Shown: positions 52,719-63,306 of the stretch, in pieces
How the letters are laid out: every line of letters begins with the position of its first letter
How positions within the stretch are numbered: position 1 is the stretch's first letter
NCBI RefSeq assembly: GCF_030409635.1
Contig: NZ_JAUFQF010000004.1
Coordinates: 1,894,241-1,958,240 of the forward strand
Direction of reading: 5' to 3'
From: Vibrio agarivorans
Lineage (GTDB): Bacteria > Pseudomonadota > Gammaproteobacteria > Enterobacterales > Vibrionaceae
Length of the DNA stretch: 64,000 nt
Notes under the pieces: model-generated
Seen by the model: only the letters and a program-made list of their open reading frames with translations
Told to the model about the DNA's origin: nothing
Database searches by the model: none
Translations under genes and position numbers: made by a program

Positions 52719-54011
52719 TTAGAAGGTGTAGTTGGCTTGAACGCCAAGTAGCCATACGTTACCTGTTGTTGTGCCTGAAAATGACCCACCAATTAACGCA
52801 GATTCCCAATCAGACGTACCTTCGCGAGGTTCATTAACATCAGCATCCTTGGCAAAAATATAAGTGAAACCACCATCAAGAGTAAATTGAGAAGTAAAGT
52901 CATAGCTCGCACCAAAACTTAACCATGTACGATCAGTTTCCGGAATAGTGATTGTACGGTAGTCATCACTAACAGCAGAAGTATCATAGGCAGCGCCAGT
53001 GCGTAACACTAGCTTTTCATTAAGTTGGTAAGTCGCGCCGACTGCAAAGCGGTAGTTATCCTTCCAGTTTTCATCTTTAACGGTTGTAGTACCGTAAGTA
53101 TCTAAGTTTGCTTCAAGCTTTTCAAACGAGCTCCAATTAGTCCAGTTGAAGCTTGCGTGGATTGCCCAGTCATTACTGAGCTGGTGAAAACTCGCAATTT
53201 CTAAAGTTGCAGGAAGCGGCAATTCCATTGAACCAGTGTCGGTTAGCACACTCTTGGATTCGGGGTCGAATATCTTTGCATCACCCTCGAGTTTTAGATT
53301 TACTTCTGACTTATAGGCGATGCCAAGACGGTTGCTATCGTTAATTTGCCATGCAGCACCAAGCTGCCAACCCCAGTCTGTAGTATCACCTTCCATGTAT
53401 TTTAAAGGCGTGCCTGCTGGGATACCTATTACATTCTCTGTGGGCGCTGTAGCACCAAAGTGCCCTTCGGCGATAATATAACGTAAGCCACCACCAATAC
53501 TTAGACGTTCGTTAATCTGATAGCCCAAGTTAGCATTTAGCTCCATTGTTGTTACTGCTGCTTCATTGCCAAAATGAGAAGCTGTAAAATCCTTCCCAAG
53601 GTTTGTTTCCATACCGTAGTTGGTACCAGCAGCAAAGCCAGCAAATAACTGCTCATTGATTTGATGGCTAATGTAAAAATTAGGTATTACAGCACTATCT
53701 GCAAAATCATGTGCGTTTGCCTGCTCAGACTCACCATTCCAGTATTGTTTTACTTCACCATTGATATCTATATTGGGATCAACATAAATCGCACCTACAG
53801 AGACTTGTGTGCCCTTCAAGTAGGTCAACATTGCAGGGTTACGCCATTGTGCGCTGGCATTGTCGGCCATCGCTGCTTCACCAGCGTACGCACGGCCAAG
53901 GCCTGTCGCTGAATATTCAGCTAGCTGAAAACCAGCGGCAGTGGTTGCTGTAGAGAAAAGACCAAGAGTTGAAAGCAGAGAAGTTGCTAATAGAGTGCGT
54001 TTTAGATTCAT
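52719..54011 (-). CDS. fadL: Outer-membrane long-chain fatty acid transporter FadL
   Basis: FadL-family barrels import long-chain fatty acids. The 430-aa protein has a signal peptide ending TTAA and the plug sequence GFQLAEYSATGLGRAYAGEA with SAQWRNPAML. The C-terminal strand ends LGVQANYTF, with the terminal Phe used in barrel insertion. Vibrios carry several paralogues and this one cannot be ranked among them. It converges on mlaA. Confidence 0.93.
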   Translation of the reverse strand: MNLKRTLLATSLLSTLGLFSTATTAAGFQLAEYSATGLGRAYAGEAAMADNASAQWRNPAMLTYLKGTQVSVGAIYVDPNIDINGEVKQYWNGESEQANAHDFADSAVIPNFYISHQINEQLFAGFAAGTNYGMETNLGKDFTASHFGNEAAVTTMELNANLGYQINERLSIGGGLRYIIAEGHFGATAPTENVIGIPAGTPLKYMEGDTTDWGWQLGAAWQINDSNRLGIAYKSEVNLKLEGDAKIFDPESKSVLTDTGSMELPLPATLEIASFHQLSNDWAIHASFNWTNWSSFEKLEANLDTYGTTTVKDENWKDNYRFAVGATYQLNEKLVLRTGAAYDTSAVSDDYRTITIPETDRTWLSFGASYDFTSQFTLDGGFTYIFAKDADVNEPREGTSDWESALIGGSFSGTTTGNVWLLGVQANYTF

Positions 54012-54313
54012 TGAATTGTTCGCTGAAATTCCGTTTGTTTGTGACGGGGATCATATAGCTAGAGCTTTTGCTTTAATAAGGAAATGTAACCAAATGTCAT
54101 CTTTTAGTGCTTATGACCGCCAGGGTTGTGATTGGTAGTGATTAATGCTGATATGTGGCTGGGTTTTTGCTGATTTAGGTGAACAGGTGTAGGGTGAATG
54201 GTATTGATTCCATTACATGTGTACGCTGAATATTTCCAAATATCGAGTAGGATAGATAAAAAAATGGCTTACTTTATCAAGTAAGCCATTAATTGTTTGA
54301 TGTTTTTATCTAA
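54012..54313 (-). other. 302-bp spacer between fadL and the SulP gene
   Basis: It holds the fadL promoter and leader, which I could not resolve, and at its right end the SulP terminator (54263-54290). No gene was found. Confidence 0.5.
54263..54290 (-). terminator. Rho-independent terminator of the SulP gene
   Basis: AATGGCTTACTT and AAGTAAGCCATT pair perfectly around TATC. On the minus strand the hairpin is followed by a T run (seven A residues on the plus strand). Confidence 0.9.
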
Positions 54314-55873
54314 TTATCCAGCTAATACATCGGTAGCAACTTTGTAGCTTGGATCTTCTTTTACGTTAATCTCAACCAGGCTACCTGCTTTATCCAATAG
54401 CTTGCGACAATCAGGACTTAGATGACGAAGGTGAAGTGTCTTACCGACATTAGAGTAACGCTCTGCAATCGTCTCAATAGCTTCGATAGCAGAGTGGTCC
54501 GCTACGCGTGAATTAGCAAAATCGACAATCACATCTTGCGGATCATTTTGTGAATCAAACAACTCTAAGAAGTTAGCGGCAGAACCGAAGAAGATTGGGC
54601 CGTTTACTTTGTAAACCTTTGAGCCTTCTTCATTGATCTCGCTGCTCGCGTAAATGTGCTTTGCGTGCTCCCAAGCGAACATTAGAGCAGAAACCACAAC
54701 ACCGACAGCAACTGCAACTGCAAGGTCTGTTAGTACAGTCACGACAGTCACGAGAACAATCACAAAGAAGTCCTGCTTGGGTACGCGGCGAGCCAGTTTA
54801 AACGTGGCCCACTCGAAGGTGCCGATAACAACCATAAACATCACACCAACCAGTGCGGCTAGTGGAATCATCTCAATAAGTGAAGAGGCGAACAGAATGA
54901 AGACCAATAGCATGACAGCGGCAACGATACCCGACAGACGGCCGCGGCCTCCTGAGTTTACGTTGATCATTGACTGACCAATCATGGCACAACCACCCAT
55001 GGCACCGAAGACTGAGCAGGTTACGTTAGCAAGACCTTGACCGACACACTCGCGGTTAGATTGACCGCGAGTATTGGTCATTTCATCCAATACAGTCAGC
55101 GTCAGTAGAGATTCAATGAGACCAATCGCTGCAAGAATGATTGCATAAGGCAGGATGATCTGTAGTGTCTCAAGGTTAAATGGAACCGCAGGGATAGAGA
55201 ATGTTGGTAGTGTGCCTTCGAGCGTCGCGTCTGGATTACCAGACATGGTACGCAGGAAATCAACCACAGTGTTTGTCTCTAGGTCTAAACCCACCACAAT
55301 CAGTGTCACGGTTAAGATTGCCACCAGTGAAGACGGTACAGCGGTCGTTAGCTTAGGCAGAAAGTGAATGATTGCCATGGTCAGAGCGACGAGACCAAGC
55401 ATCAACATCATTTCACCTTGTGGTAGCCAAGTAAGAACGCCATTAACATCGGGTGTTTTAAACTGACCTAACTGGGCTAAGAAGATAACGATAGCAAGAC
55501 CGTTTACAAAGCCAATCATCACTGGGTGTGGCACCATTCGGATGAACTTTCCAAGCTTGAATATTCCGGCAAGGATCTGAATTAAACCAGCAAATAGCAC
55601 CGCAGCGAAAAGGTATTGAACGCCATGTGTCGCAACGAGGCTAACCATAACGACGGCCATAGCACCAGTAGCACCTGAAATCATACCAGGGCGTCCACCG
55701 AACACTGAAGTGACGAGACCAACAACAAAGGCAGCATATAGGCCAACCATAGGGTCTACACCAGCGACAAAAGCAAACGCAACCGCTTCTGGGACGAGGG
55801 CGAGCGCCACAGTCAAACCAGAGAGCACATCGTTTTTAACGGAATGCTGAGAAAACTTTGGGAACTCAAACAT
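54314..55873 (-). CDS. SulP family anion transporter with STAS domain
   Basis: SulP transporters move inorganic anions; close bacterial relatives include bicarbonate and sulfate carriers, and the substrate here is unknown. The 519-aa protein has 10-12 membrane helices with [20 protein letters not shown] and the SulP sequence [20 protein letters not shown]. It ends in a cytoplasmic STAS domain (about 425-515, [20 protein letters not shown]). It is a single-gene unit with terminators on both sides. Confidence 0.92.
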   Translation of the reverse strand: MFEFPKFSQHSVKNDVLSGLTVALALVPEAVAFAFVAGVDPMVGLYAAFVVGLVTSVFGGRPGMISGATGAMAVVMVSLVATHGVQYLFAAVLFAGLIQILAGIFKLGKFIRMVPHPVMIGFVNGLAIVIFLAQLGQFKTPDVNGVLTWLPQGEMMLMLGLVALTMAIIHFLPKLTTAVPSSLVAILTVTLIVVGLDLETNTVVDFLRTMSGNPDATLEGTLPTFSIPAVPFNLETLQIILPYAIILAAIGLIESLLTLTVLDEMTNTRGQSNRECVGQGLANVTCSVFGAMGGCAMIGQSMINVNSGGRGRLSGIVAAVMLLVFILFASSLIEMIPLAALVGVMFMVVIGTFEWATFKLARRVPKQDFFVIVLVTVVTVLTDLAVAVAVGVVVSALMFAWEHAKHIYASSEINEEGSKVYKVNGPIFFGSAANFLELFDSQNDPQDVIVDFANSRVADHSAIEAIETIAERYSNVGKTLHLRHLSPDCRKLLDKAGSLVEINVKEDPSYKVATDVLAG

Positions 55874-56072
55874 AGTGATAATTAATCCCTAATTATAAAT
55901 ATCGCCTCGATAAAGAGGTGATGAGCAGCGCAACTTAGTCACAAATCAGTGTGCGCTGAGAAAGTGTAAGATAATGTGACAAATAGAAAGTGATGCGAAT
56001 GCTAACGGAAAGTGTGATGAAGTTCAATTGCTAACCAATAATTGACATTAGTGTTTAATCTACAGATAACAA

Positions 56073-56096
56073 AATGCCCGCTATAAAGCGGGCATT
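56073..56096 (-). terminator. Rho-independent terminator of rne
   Basis: AATGCCCGCT and AGCGGGCATT pair perfectly around ATAA. On the minus strand it is followed by TTTT. Confidence 0.9.
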
Positions 56097-56125
56097 GAAT
56101 TGGCATTACTTGAAGCTGAAGCCGA

Positions 56126-59100
56126 TTAGTAGGCTGGCTTAGTCATGCCTGCAGTTGCTTGATTACTTGCAACTTGGCTACCTGCGCCTTTACCGACGAA
56201 GCGTTCAGCACGGAAAGGTGCAGCGTTTACTTCAATCGTTTTCAGCTCTTGTGGGCCAGCAGCTTTCGCCATGCCTGCTGATGCGTGACCTTTCAGTTGC
56301 GCTGCAGGTGCCGTTGCTTTCACAGCAATTGGTGCAGTTTTAACAGGTGCTTGTGCCACTTTTGCTACAACTTTCGGTGCTTCCACTACAGCCTTAGGTG
56401 CTTCAACTTTTGCTTGTGCCAGTTTAGGAATCACAGGATTCACTACAGCAGGAACAATCAAACGAGGCGCTTGAGTCACAGGTGCTTTATCTACAACTTG
56501 CTTAGGCGCTTGTGCAGTCGCTTTCGCTTCAACTGGGCGCATGATGATTACTTTGCCCATTGACGCTTCTGGGCGAGCTACACCACTGATGATCTGCGTA
56601 TGTTTAGCTTGTGACTTACGAGGTTTTCTTGAACCAGGCTTCGGCAGGTCATATTTCGGTATCACTTTACCCATAGACATCTCAGGAGACGCTACACCAC
56701 CAGCACGTAGGCGGAATGGGTTAGGGCGGCGATCGCGGCCACGACGGCGACGTTGACCACTAGCACGCAAATGACGAGGTGAGCGACGGTTACGACGACC
56801 CTTAGGCGCTTTCTCATCGCTTTGAGCGTCTTCACCGTTGTTCTGAGCGTTAATGTTTTGTGCATTACTGTTCTGAACGCCGTTGTTTGCAGTTTTTGCC
56901 TTTTGCTTGTCAGCTTTACGCTCAGTTGGTGCTTTTTGTGCTTCAACTGGTTGAACGGCTGTTTCTTGTGTTGCTTTTTGCTCTGCTTGGTCCTTAACAC
57001 GCACACTCTTGTTCAGTTTACGACGCTGACGACGTTCTTTAACGCGAGTGGTTTTCTCTTCTTTGCGCGCTTGCTCAGGTTTATCATTCTGAGCTTCAGC
57101 AGCAATCTTCAGACCTTGCTCTTCAACTTTTGAAGGTTTGCTTGCTTCATCACGATCACGCTTGTTGCGGCGATCTTGACGAGGTTTGCGAGTTTGCTTC
57201 TTCTCTGTTGGTTTTGATGTATTTTCTTGCTGCTCAGACTCAGATTTAACTTCTTCGCGCGCCGGCTTACGCTTGTTCTTATCGCGGTTGTTATTACGGC
57301 GACGTTGATCATTGCGGTTATTATTACGGCGTTGACGATTGTTGTTGCGCGGCTTCTCTTGCGTTTCTTCTTTCTTCTCTTCTTCTTTTTCTGAAGAGCC
57401 GAACAAGAAGCTAGCAATAGCTTTAAAGAATCGAGATAGACCAGAGCCTTGTGTCGATTCTTTGCTCTCTGGCTTAGCAGGCGTTTCTGGCTTAGCTTTC
57501 GCTACAGGCGCAGGAGCCACTTTTTCTGGAGCAGCAAAGCCTTTAAGTACCGGCTCTTCAACTTTCTTAACTTTCGTATCTGTCTCTGCAACATCGCGAG
57601 CTTCTGCTTCTTTCATTGCTTCAAGTTTCTTTGGAACAAGGTAAGACAGAATGTTTTGCTCTTCGCCGTCACGAACACGGATCACCTCAAAATGTGGCGT
57701 CTCCATGTCTGAGTTTGGCACGATAGTGATTTTCACTTCCTGATTGCGCTCAATGTGATTTACCGAGCGGCGTTTTTCGTTCAGCAAGTAAGAAGCAATA
57801 GACACAGGTACAACCGCAAGAACTTGCGATGTGTTGTCTTTCAGAGCTTCTTCTTCAATGAGACGCAGAACAGAAAGCGCTAGAGATTCGTTATCACGAA
57901 CAACACCAGTACCTGTACAACGAGGACAGATGTGGTGGCTTGCTTCAGCCAATGAAGGGCTTAAGCGTTGACGTGACATTTCGAGTAGGCCAAAACGAGA
58001 AATACGACCAATCTGTACGCGAGCGCGGTCTAAACGAACAGCATCACGCAGGCGGTTTTCAACTTCACGCTGGTGGCGAACTGGTGTCATATCGATAAAG
58101 TCGATAACAACAAGACCACCAAGGTCACGTAGACGCAATTGACGAGCAATCTCATCAGCCGCTTCTAAGTTTGTGTTCAGTGCAGTCTCTTCAATATCGC
58201 CGCCCTTCGTTGCACGAGCAGAGTTGATATCGATTGAAGTCAGTGCTTCTGTCGGGTCAATAACAATTGAGCCGCCAGAAGGAAGACGAACTTCGCGCTG
58301 GAACGCAGATTCAATTTGGCTTTCGATTTGGTAATGACTAAACAGCGGTACTTCGCCATCGTACTTCTTCACACGGTTTATGAAGTCAGGACGAACTAGT
58401 CGGATATGCTCGACCGCACGCTCATAGATAGTGTTGCTATCGATAAGGATTTCGCCGATGTCGCGACGCAAGTAGTCACGAATCGCTCGAACAATCACGT
58501 TACTTTCCTGGTGAATTAGGAAAGGTGCTTCGTTAGAGTCAGAGGCTTGCTTGATGGCACCCCAATGATTTAGCAGTACGTTCAAGTCCCACTCAAGCTC
58601 TTCAGCGCTTTTGCCAACGCCCGCAGTACGAACGATTAGGCCCATACCTTGAGGTAGTTCTAGCGTGCTGAGTGCTGCTTTTAATTGAGTGCGCTCATCA
58701 CCTTCGATACGGCGAGAAATACCGCCAGCGCGAGGGTTGTTTGGCATCAATACTAGGTAGCTACCAGCAAGAGAAATAAAGGTCGTTAGTGCCGCACCTT
58801 TGTTGCCGCGCTCTTCTTTTTCTACTTGAACAATAACTTCTTGGCCTTCAGTTAGCACTTCTTTAATGCTTGGACGACCTTGGTAGCTATAGCCTTGAGG
58901 AAAGTATTCGCGGGCAATCTCTTTAAGAGGGAGGAAACCGTGTCTTTCTGCGCCGTAGTCGACGAATGCGGCTTCTAGACTTGGTTCGATTCGGGTGATG
59001 CGGCCTTTATAGATATTGGCTTTCTTGGATTCATGACCAGGACTTTCAATATCAAGGTCGAACAGCTTTTGGCCGTCGACCAGCGCAACGCGCAACTCTT

Positions 59101-59134
59101 CTTTTTGAGTTGCGTTGATTAACATTCTTTTCAT
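56126..59134 (-). CDS. rne: Ribonuclease E, degradosome scaffold
   Basis: RNase E is the essential endonuclease of mRNA decay and rRNA/tRNA processing. The N-terminal catalytic half has the S1 domain, the metal-binding aspartates in [13 protein letters not shown] and VVIDFIDM, and the zinc link CPRCTGTG. The C-terminal half is disordered, with a membrane-targeting helix ([14 protein letters not shown], about 561-575), an Arg-rich RNA-binding stretch ([17 protein letters not shown]) and two motifs resembling the E. coli enolase site ([22 protein letters not shown]). A C-terminal FVGKGAGSQ segment resembles the PNPase site. Length is 1002 aa. Confidence 0.96.
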   Translation of the reverse strand: MKRMLINATQKEELRVALVDGQKLFDLDIESPGHESKKANIYKGRITRIEPSLEAAFVDYGAERHGFLPLKEIAREYFPQGYSYQGRPSIKEVLTEGQEVIVQVEKEERGNKGAALTTFISLAGSYLVLMPNNPRAGGISRRIEGDERTQLKAALSTLELPQGMGLIVRTAGVGKSAEELEWDLNVLLNHWGAIKQASDSNEAPFLIHQESNVIVRAIRDYLRRDIGEILIDSNTIYERAVEHIRLVRPDFINRVKKYDGEVPLFSHYQIESQIESAFQREVRLPSGGSIVIDPTEALTSIDINSARATKGGDIEETALNTNLEAADEIARQLRLRDLGGLVVIDFIDMTPVRHQREVENRLRDAVRLDRARVQIGRISRFGLLEMSRQRLSPSLAEASHHICPRCTGTGVVRDNESLALSVLRLIEEEALKDNTSQVLAVVPVSIASYLLNEKRRSVNHIERNQEVKITIVPNSDMETPHFEVIRVRDGEEQNILSYLVPKKLEAMKEAEARDVAETDTKVKKVEEPVLKGFAAPEKVAPAPVAKAKPETPAKPESKESTQGSGLSRFFKAIASFLFGSSEKEEEKKEETQEKPRNNNRQRRNNNRNDQRRRNNNRDKNKRKPAREEVKSESEQQENTSKPTEKKQTRKPRQDRRNKRDRDEASKPSKVEEQGLKIAAEAQNDKPEQARKEEKTTRVKERRQRRKLNKSVRVKDQAEQKATQETAVQPVEAQKAPTERKADKQKAKTANNGVQNSNAQNINAQNNGEDAQSDEKAPKGRRNRRSPRHLRASGQRRRRGRDRRPNPFRLRAGGVASPEMSMGKVIPKYDLPKPGSRKPRKSQAKHTQIISGVARPEASMGKVIIMRPVEAKATAQAPKQVVDKAPVTQAPRLIVPAVVNPVIPKLAQAKVEAPKAVVEAPKVVAKVAQAPVKTAPIAVKATAPAAQLKGHASAGMAKAAGPQELKTIEVNAAPFRAERFVGKGAGSQVASNQATAGMTKPAY

Positions 59135-59480
59135 TTAAATAATCTCGTTATCTTTTTCATTTTTCGCTTGCTGCTTGATTCCATTCGCGGCGCCAGATCC
59201 CGTGGTTACATAGTTGCAGCCTCCCGGCTGGAGGGATGCTCTTGGACGCTTCAGTTGTCACGCGCTTCTTTTAGATAGGCTCGTGACCCACTATATCGTG
59301 GAGATACTCAACACGAATGAGTTCGAGTAGAACAGCAAGCTTGTCTTTGCTTGGAATTGTCTTACGCCCTGTGCAGCAATCCACAACAAAGTGTCTACTC
59401 TGTTTTGCTTTTTCTCATATCACTTATCTGTCATCAAACTAAGACGTTTCCATCGAATTATTGAGTAATCGGGTCTGGTC
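59135..59480 (-). promoter_or_regulatory. Long rne 5' leader with hairpins, probable autoregulatory element
   Basis: E. coli rne has a leader of about 360 bases whose hairpins let RNase E cut its own mRNA (the rne5 element). Here the upstream region on the minus strand is equally long and has hairpins, including one at 59216-59239 (arms CCTCC/GGAGG within GCA/TGC). The exact start of transcription is not visible, so the right boundary is approximate. Confidence 0.45.
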
Positions 59481-59715
59481 TCAAGACATGAAGGTCAGAT
59501 TTTCCTGACTAAAGTATTGATGAGATAGTGGAAAGGTATGTTAAATAAATGACCTAGCCACTATTTGCAGCAGTGAACTATAGCAGTGACGTGAAAAGTC
59601 AGCAATCTGCTTTGTTATAAACAAGGTAAAAAAAGCAAAAATAATTTGTTCACTGTGACGTAAAGCCCCGTTTATTGGGCTTTTGGCTATTTTTGTAGCA
59701 GACAATGCACAAGGT

Positions 59716-59724
59716 TTATCCACA
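59716..59724 (+). promoter_or_regulatory. Isolated DnaA-box sequence
   Basis: TTATCCACA is a perfect DnaA consensus 9-mer in the rne-rluC spacer. It stands alone, so a regulatory role is possible but unproven. Confidence 0.35.
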
Positions 59725-59861
59725 GTTATCTCGCTGCGTAAAAAATGCGCTTTTTTCTGCGCTTAGGGGGCTATGGAGTCGATAAAAATGTGAATTAGTG
59801 CGCTTTTGAGTGGTAAACTGTCACAAAATACGTTTCAGATAACCCCCTTGAGCAAATCTCA

Positions 59862-60809
59862 ATGAATGAAATTAGAACCCAAGTCCAGCTTATCGATATC
59901 GATGAAGATATGGCAGGACAACGAATAGACAACTTTCTTCGCAACCAATTAAAGAGCATACCTAAGAGTATGGTCTATCGCATCGTGCGCAAGGGTGAAG
60001 TGCGAGTAAACAAAAAACGTATTAAAGCGGAATATAAGCTACAAGCAGGGGACGTGGTTCGTATCCCACCTGTCACGATTCCAGCATCGACTGAAGAAGC
60101 TCAAGCGCCAAGCACCAAGCTGAACAAAGTTGCTGAGTTAGAAAGTAAGATCATTTATGAAGATGATCATATGCTGATTCTTAACAAGCCTTCCGGTACT
60201 GCAGTCCACGGGGGGAGCGGATTGAAGTTCGGTGCAATAGAAGCCTTGCGCGCGCTCAGACCAGACGCTCGCTTTTTGGAATTAGTGCATCGAATTGACC
60301 GAGATACCTCAGGGATACTGTTGGTCGCTAAGAAGCGTTCTGCGTTGCGTCACCTGCAAGCGCAGTTTAGAGAAAAAACCGTTAAAAAGTTCTATTTTGC
60401 TTTGGTGATGGGGCAGTGGAAGCCAAGTTGCAAGGTAGTGAATGCTCCGCTGCTAAAAAACGAAGTGAACAGTATTGTGCGTGTGAACCCGAAAGGGAAA
60501 CCATCAGAGACGCGCTTTAAAATTATAGAGCAGTTTGAGCAAGCGACACTGGTTCAAGCAAGTCCGATCACAGGGCGTACACACCAGATCCGTGTGCATA
60601 CGCAATATACTGGCCACCCAATAGCGTGGGATGATCGATATGGCGATCGCCGCTTCGATGCTTATACAGCACAAGTGGGCTTGGATAGATTGTTCTTACA
60701 CGCGGCTAATATTCGTTTCATCCACCCTAAAACAGAAGAGTGGATGGAAATCAATGCACCGATGGAGAAACGTCTAGAAAAAGCACTTTCTGGATTGAGA
60801 AAGCGCTAG
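59862..60809 (+). CDS. rluC: 23S rRNA pseudouridine(955/2504/2580) synthase RluC
   Basis: RluC makes three pseudouridines near the peptidyl-transferase centre. It has an N-terminal S4 domain ([20 protein letters not shown]) and the RluA-type catalytic motif [14 protein letters not shown], and the later motif [18 protein letters not shown]. The length is 315 aa. It is divergent from rne, as in E. coli, and its end overlaps yceF by 4 bases. Confidence 0.96.
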   Translation: MNEIRTQVQLIDIDEDMAGQRIDNFLRNQLKSIPKSMVYRIVRKGEVRVNKKRIKAEYKLQAGDVVRIPPVTIPASTEEAQAPSTKLNKVAELESKIIYEDDHMLILNKPSGTAVHGGSGLKFGAIEALRALRPDARFLELVHRIDRDTSGILLVAKKRSALRHLQAQFREKTVKKFYFALVMGQWKPSCKVVNAPLLKNEVNSIVRVNPKGKPSETRFKIIEQFEQATLVQASPITGRTHQIRVHTQYTGHPIAWDDRYGDRRFDAYTAQVGLDRLFLHAANIRFIHPKTEEWMEINAPMEKRLEKALSGLRKR

Positions 60810-61393
60810 AGTGTGTTGAGTCCCTGCTTGGCAAGTAAGTCAATCAGGGTAATGAGCGGTAGGCCTACGAGAGTGTTGGGGTCTTTTCCCTCTAGCTTTT
60901 CAAACAGGGCAATGCCCAAACCTTCACTCTTAAAACTACCTGCACAGTAAAACGGTTGTTCTTTGTCGACGTAATACTCGATCTGCTTCTGACTTAGAGT
61001 GCGGAAATGGACGTGAAAAGGTTCAACAACCGTTTCAGCAAGGTTTGTCTCGGTGTTAATCACACTTAGGCCGGTATAAAAAGTGATGGTTTTACCGCTT
61101 TGCGCGGTTAACTGTGCAATGGCATTGTCTCTTGTGTGAGGTTTACCTATTATCTTGCCGTCAATGATACAGACTTGGTCTGACCCGATAATTAGGGCAG
61201 GGCATTGCATGTGGCTTTGGCAAGAACGCGCTTTATCTTGTGCTAAGCGAGCAACAAGGGCTTCAGGGGTTTCTCCTGCTAATGGTGTTTCGTCGCAGTC
61301 GGGCTTTACACAAGAAAAGGGCAAGCCAAGCTTCTCCAATAGTGATTGACGAAATGGAGAAGTGGATGCGAGTACGAGTTGGTATTGTGTCAT
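60806..61393 (-). CDS. yceF: Maf-family nucleotide pyrophosphatase YceF
   Basis: YceF in E. coli hydrolyses 7-methyl-GTP and is thought to clear modified nucleotides. The 195-aa protein has the Maf signature [18 protein letters not shown], the catalytic-loop segment PDCDETP and the IGSDQV motif. The neighbourhood rluC-yceF-yceD is that of E. coli and supports YceF over the other Maf paralogue, YhdE. Confidence 0.92.
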   Translation of the reverse strand: MTQYQLVLASTSPFRQSLLEKLGLPFSCVKPDCDETPLAGETPEALVARLAQDKARSCQSHMQCPALIIGSDQVCIIDGKIIGKPHTRDNAIAQLTAQSGKTITFYTGLSVINTETNLAETVVEPFHVHFRTLSQKQIEYYVDKEQPFYCAGSFKSEGLGIALFEKLEGKDPNTLVGLPLITLIDLLAKQGLNTL

Positions 61394-61501
61394 TTTTTAA
61401 TCACTTGCTGTTTGTTGTCACAACGAATTAGAGACAATATCGCTCATGCCGCTAATACGCTAGGGGAAGGCAAAAAAACTCTAAGTTTTTTCCCTTTTCC
61501 T

Positions 61502-61530
61502 TTGACTAATTTTGAATTGGGAGATAATAT
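61502..61530 (+). promoter_or_regulatory. Strong sigma-70 promoter of yceD-rpmF
   Basis: TTGACT (61502-61507) and TAATAT (61525-61530) are separated by exactly 17 bases. Transcription should start near 61537, only about three bases before the yceD ATG. Confidence 0.75.
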
Positions 61531-61539
61531 TCGCGCCCT

Positions 61540-62064
61540 ATGCAAAAGGTAAAATTACCGCGAACGGTAGATCCAGCAAAAACTGCTCAAAAACGTCTTG
61601 ATTACGATGGCATCATCCAAGCAAGTCTTTTTAAGCGTTTATTGGAAACTACTGAAGGCGTAAAACGCGACGCAAACGTCAAAGTATCATTTGGGCTTGA
61701 TGAACAGCGACTTGTTGTTATCTCTGGTAAAGCTAACATCGAAGTCGATCTTGAATGTCAACGCTGTAATGAGATATTCACACATTTGTGTGAAATCCAA
61801 TTCACTTATACTCCCTACTATAGCGAGAAGAGTGAAGAGGAAGCACCGGAAGAGTACGATTTGGTAGATCTTAACGAGTACGGTGAATTAGATCTTATAC
61901 AGCTAGTTGAAGATGAGTTTATCCTCGAATTGCCGCAAATTGCGATGCATGACGAAGCGGACTGTAGCGTTAATTCAAACAATTTGGTGTTTGGTGAAAT
62001 TCCAGAAGAGATTGTGGAAGAGAAACCGAATCCATTCGATGTTTTAAAAAGCCTAAAGAAGTAA
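61540..62064 (+). CDS. yceD: 23S rRNA accumulation protein YceD (DUF177)
   Basis: YceD is conserved beside rpmF and is required for normal 23S rRNA levels; its mechanism is unclear. The 174-aa protein begins [20 protein letters not shown], identical in position to E. coli, and has the family segment [12 protein letters not shown] with two cysteines and an acidic C-terminal half ([20 protein letters not shown]). No Shine-Dalgarno site precedes it, and the promoter places it almost at the mRNA 5' end. Confidence 0.93.
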   Translation: MQKVKLPRTVDPAKTAQKRLDYDGIIQASLFKRLLETTEGVKRDANVKVSFGLDEQRLVVISGKANIEVDLECQRCNEIFTHLCEIQFTYTPYYSEKSEEEAPEEYDLVDLNEYGELDLIQLVEDEFILELPQIAMHDEADCSVNSNNLVFGEIPEEIVEEKPNPFDVLKSLKK

Positions 62065-62095
62065 TTCTTTAAGTTCTAACATAGGAGTAGGGTCA

Positions 62096-62266
62096 ATGGC
62101 CGTACAAAAGAGCAAGAAATCACGTTCAATGCGTGGCATGCGTCGTTCACACGATGCACTAACTACAGCAGCACTATCTGTAGACGCAACTTCAGGTGAA
62201 ACTCACCTACGTCACAACGTAACTGCTGAAGGTTACTACCGTGGCAAAAAGGTTATCAACAAGTAA
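62096..62266 (+). CDS. rpmF: 50S ribosomal protein L32
   Basis: A 56-residue protein read directly from the sequence: [20 protein letters not shown] at the start, then [20 protein letters not shown] and the ending [11 protein letters not shown]. These are the L32 hallmarks. AGGAG lies upstream of the ATG. This form lacks the zinc-binding cysteines found in some other L32 proteins, as in E. coli. It is between yceD and plsX, the standard order. Confidence 0.96.
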   Translation: MAVQKSKKSRSMRGMRRSHDALTTAALSVDATSGETHLRHNVTAEGYYRGKKVINK

Positions 62267-62275
62267 GGTTGACCT

Positions 62276-63301
62276 TTGCAAAATTTAACCGTTGCACTTG
62301 ATGCAATGGGCGGGGACTTCGGTCCTCGCGTTACAGTGCCTGCCTCCGTGCAGGCACTGTCGCATTTCCCAACGCTAAAAGTGATCTTAGTCGGTGATCA
62401 ATCCCTGATTTCCGCACAACTCCTAAAACTTGGCATTAGCGAGCACGCTAGGCTGAGCATTCGTCATACAGATCAAGTCATCTCTAACAACGAAAAACCT
62501 TCTGTTGCCCTAAGGCATTTCCAGCAAAGCTCAATGGCTGTATGCCTAGAACTAGTGGCCCAAGGTGAGGCGGGAGCCGTGGTCAGTGCCGGCAATACCG
62601 GTGCATTGATGGCACTGTCTCGCTTTAAACTCAAACTTCTTCCTGGTATCGACCGACCTGCATTAGTCTCCGCGCTTCCGACCGCTGGCAACAAGCGAAC
62701 TTGGATGTTGGACTTAGGAGCGAACATCTCTAGCGACGCAGATTCCCTGTTTCAATTTGCCGTGATGGGTAGTGCACTCGCAGAAACCGCCCATACTGCA
62801 CACCCGCGTGTCGCAATCTTGAATATCGGCGCGGAAGAAATTAAAGGTAATGATTTAGTTAAACGCTGCGCTGAAATGCTGTCTCAAGCGGATGGAATCA
62901 ATTACATCGGTTACATTGAAGGGAATCAGATCTTTAATGACAAAGCAGATGTGATAGTGTGTGATGGCTTTGTCGGTAACGTTTGTCTGAAAACCTGTGA
63001 AGGTACAGCGCAACTGTTTGTCGATAAGCTAAAAAACTGGATGGCAAGTTCGTCAATTCGTGGTTGGTTGCTTCGTAGGTTACTCCCTGACTTGTTTAAA
63101 GAATTAAAAACACTGAACCCCGACCAGTATAACGGTGCAAGTTTGCTAGGATTGCGCGGCATTGTCATTAAAAGTCATGGAAGTGCCGATGTTACTGCTT
63201 TTGAAAATGCCATAGGCGAGGCAGTACACGAGGTGAAACGACAGATTCCGAGCCGCATCAGCGATCGTCTGGAAGCGGTATTACTCGAGAGGCATTATTA
63301 G
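62276..63301 (+). CDS. plsX: Phosphate acyltransferase PlsX
   Basis: PlsX makes acyl-phosphate from acyl-ACP for phospholipid synthesis. The 341-aa protein has the conserved [41 protein letters not shown] and [18 protein letters not shown] segment ([14 protein letters not shown]). The start is TTG at 62276: the family begins a few residues before ALDAMGGD and no ATG is available there. It sits 9 bases after rpmF. Confidence 0.95.
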   Translation: MQNLTVALDAMGGDFGPRVTVPASVQALSHFPTLKVILVGDQSLISAQLLKLGISEHARLSIRHTDQVISNNEKPSVALRHFQQSSMAVCLELVAQGEAGAVVSAGNTGALMALSRFKLKLLPGIDRPALVSALPTAGNKRTWMLDLGANISSDADSLFQFAVMGSALAETAHTAHPRVAILNIGAEEIKGNDLVKRCAEMLSQADGINYIGYIEGNQIFNDKADVIVCDGFVGNVCLKTCEGTAQLFVDKLKNWMASSSIRGWLLRRLLPDLFKELKTLNPDQYNGASLLGLRGIVIKSHGSADVTAFENAIGEAVHEVKRQIPSRISDRLEAVLLERHY

Positions 63302-63306
63302 TCTTC

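Larger units (their letters stand above)
59135..59861. other. 727-bp spacer between rne and rluC
   Basis: The divergent promoters of rne and rluC must lie here. The left 350 bases appear to be the rne leader. A perfect DnaA-box sequence TTATCCACA is at 59716-59724. A 60-codon frame on the minus strand (59541-59723) has no ribosome site or protein-like composition and was not called. Confidence 0.5.

Noticed and set aside
59541..59723. 60-codon minus-strand frame in the rne-rluC spacer
   Set aside because: Lies in promoter/leader sequence with no start signal; composition is not protein-like.
59716..59724. DnaA box as part of a replication origin
   Set aside because: Only one box; no cluster, AT-rich unwinding array or origin genes such as dnaA or gidA nearby.
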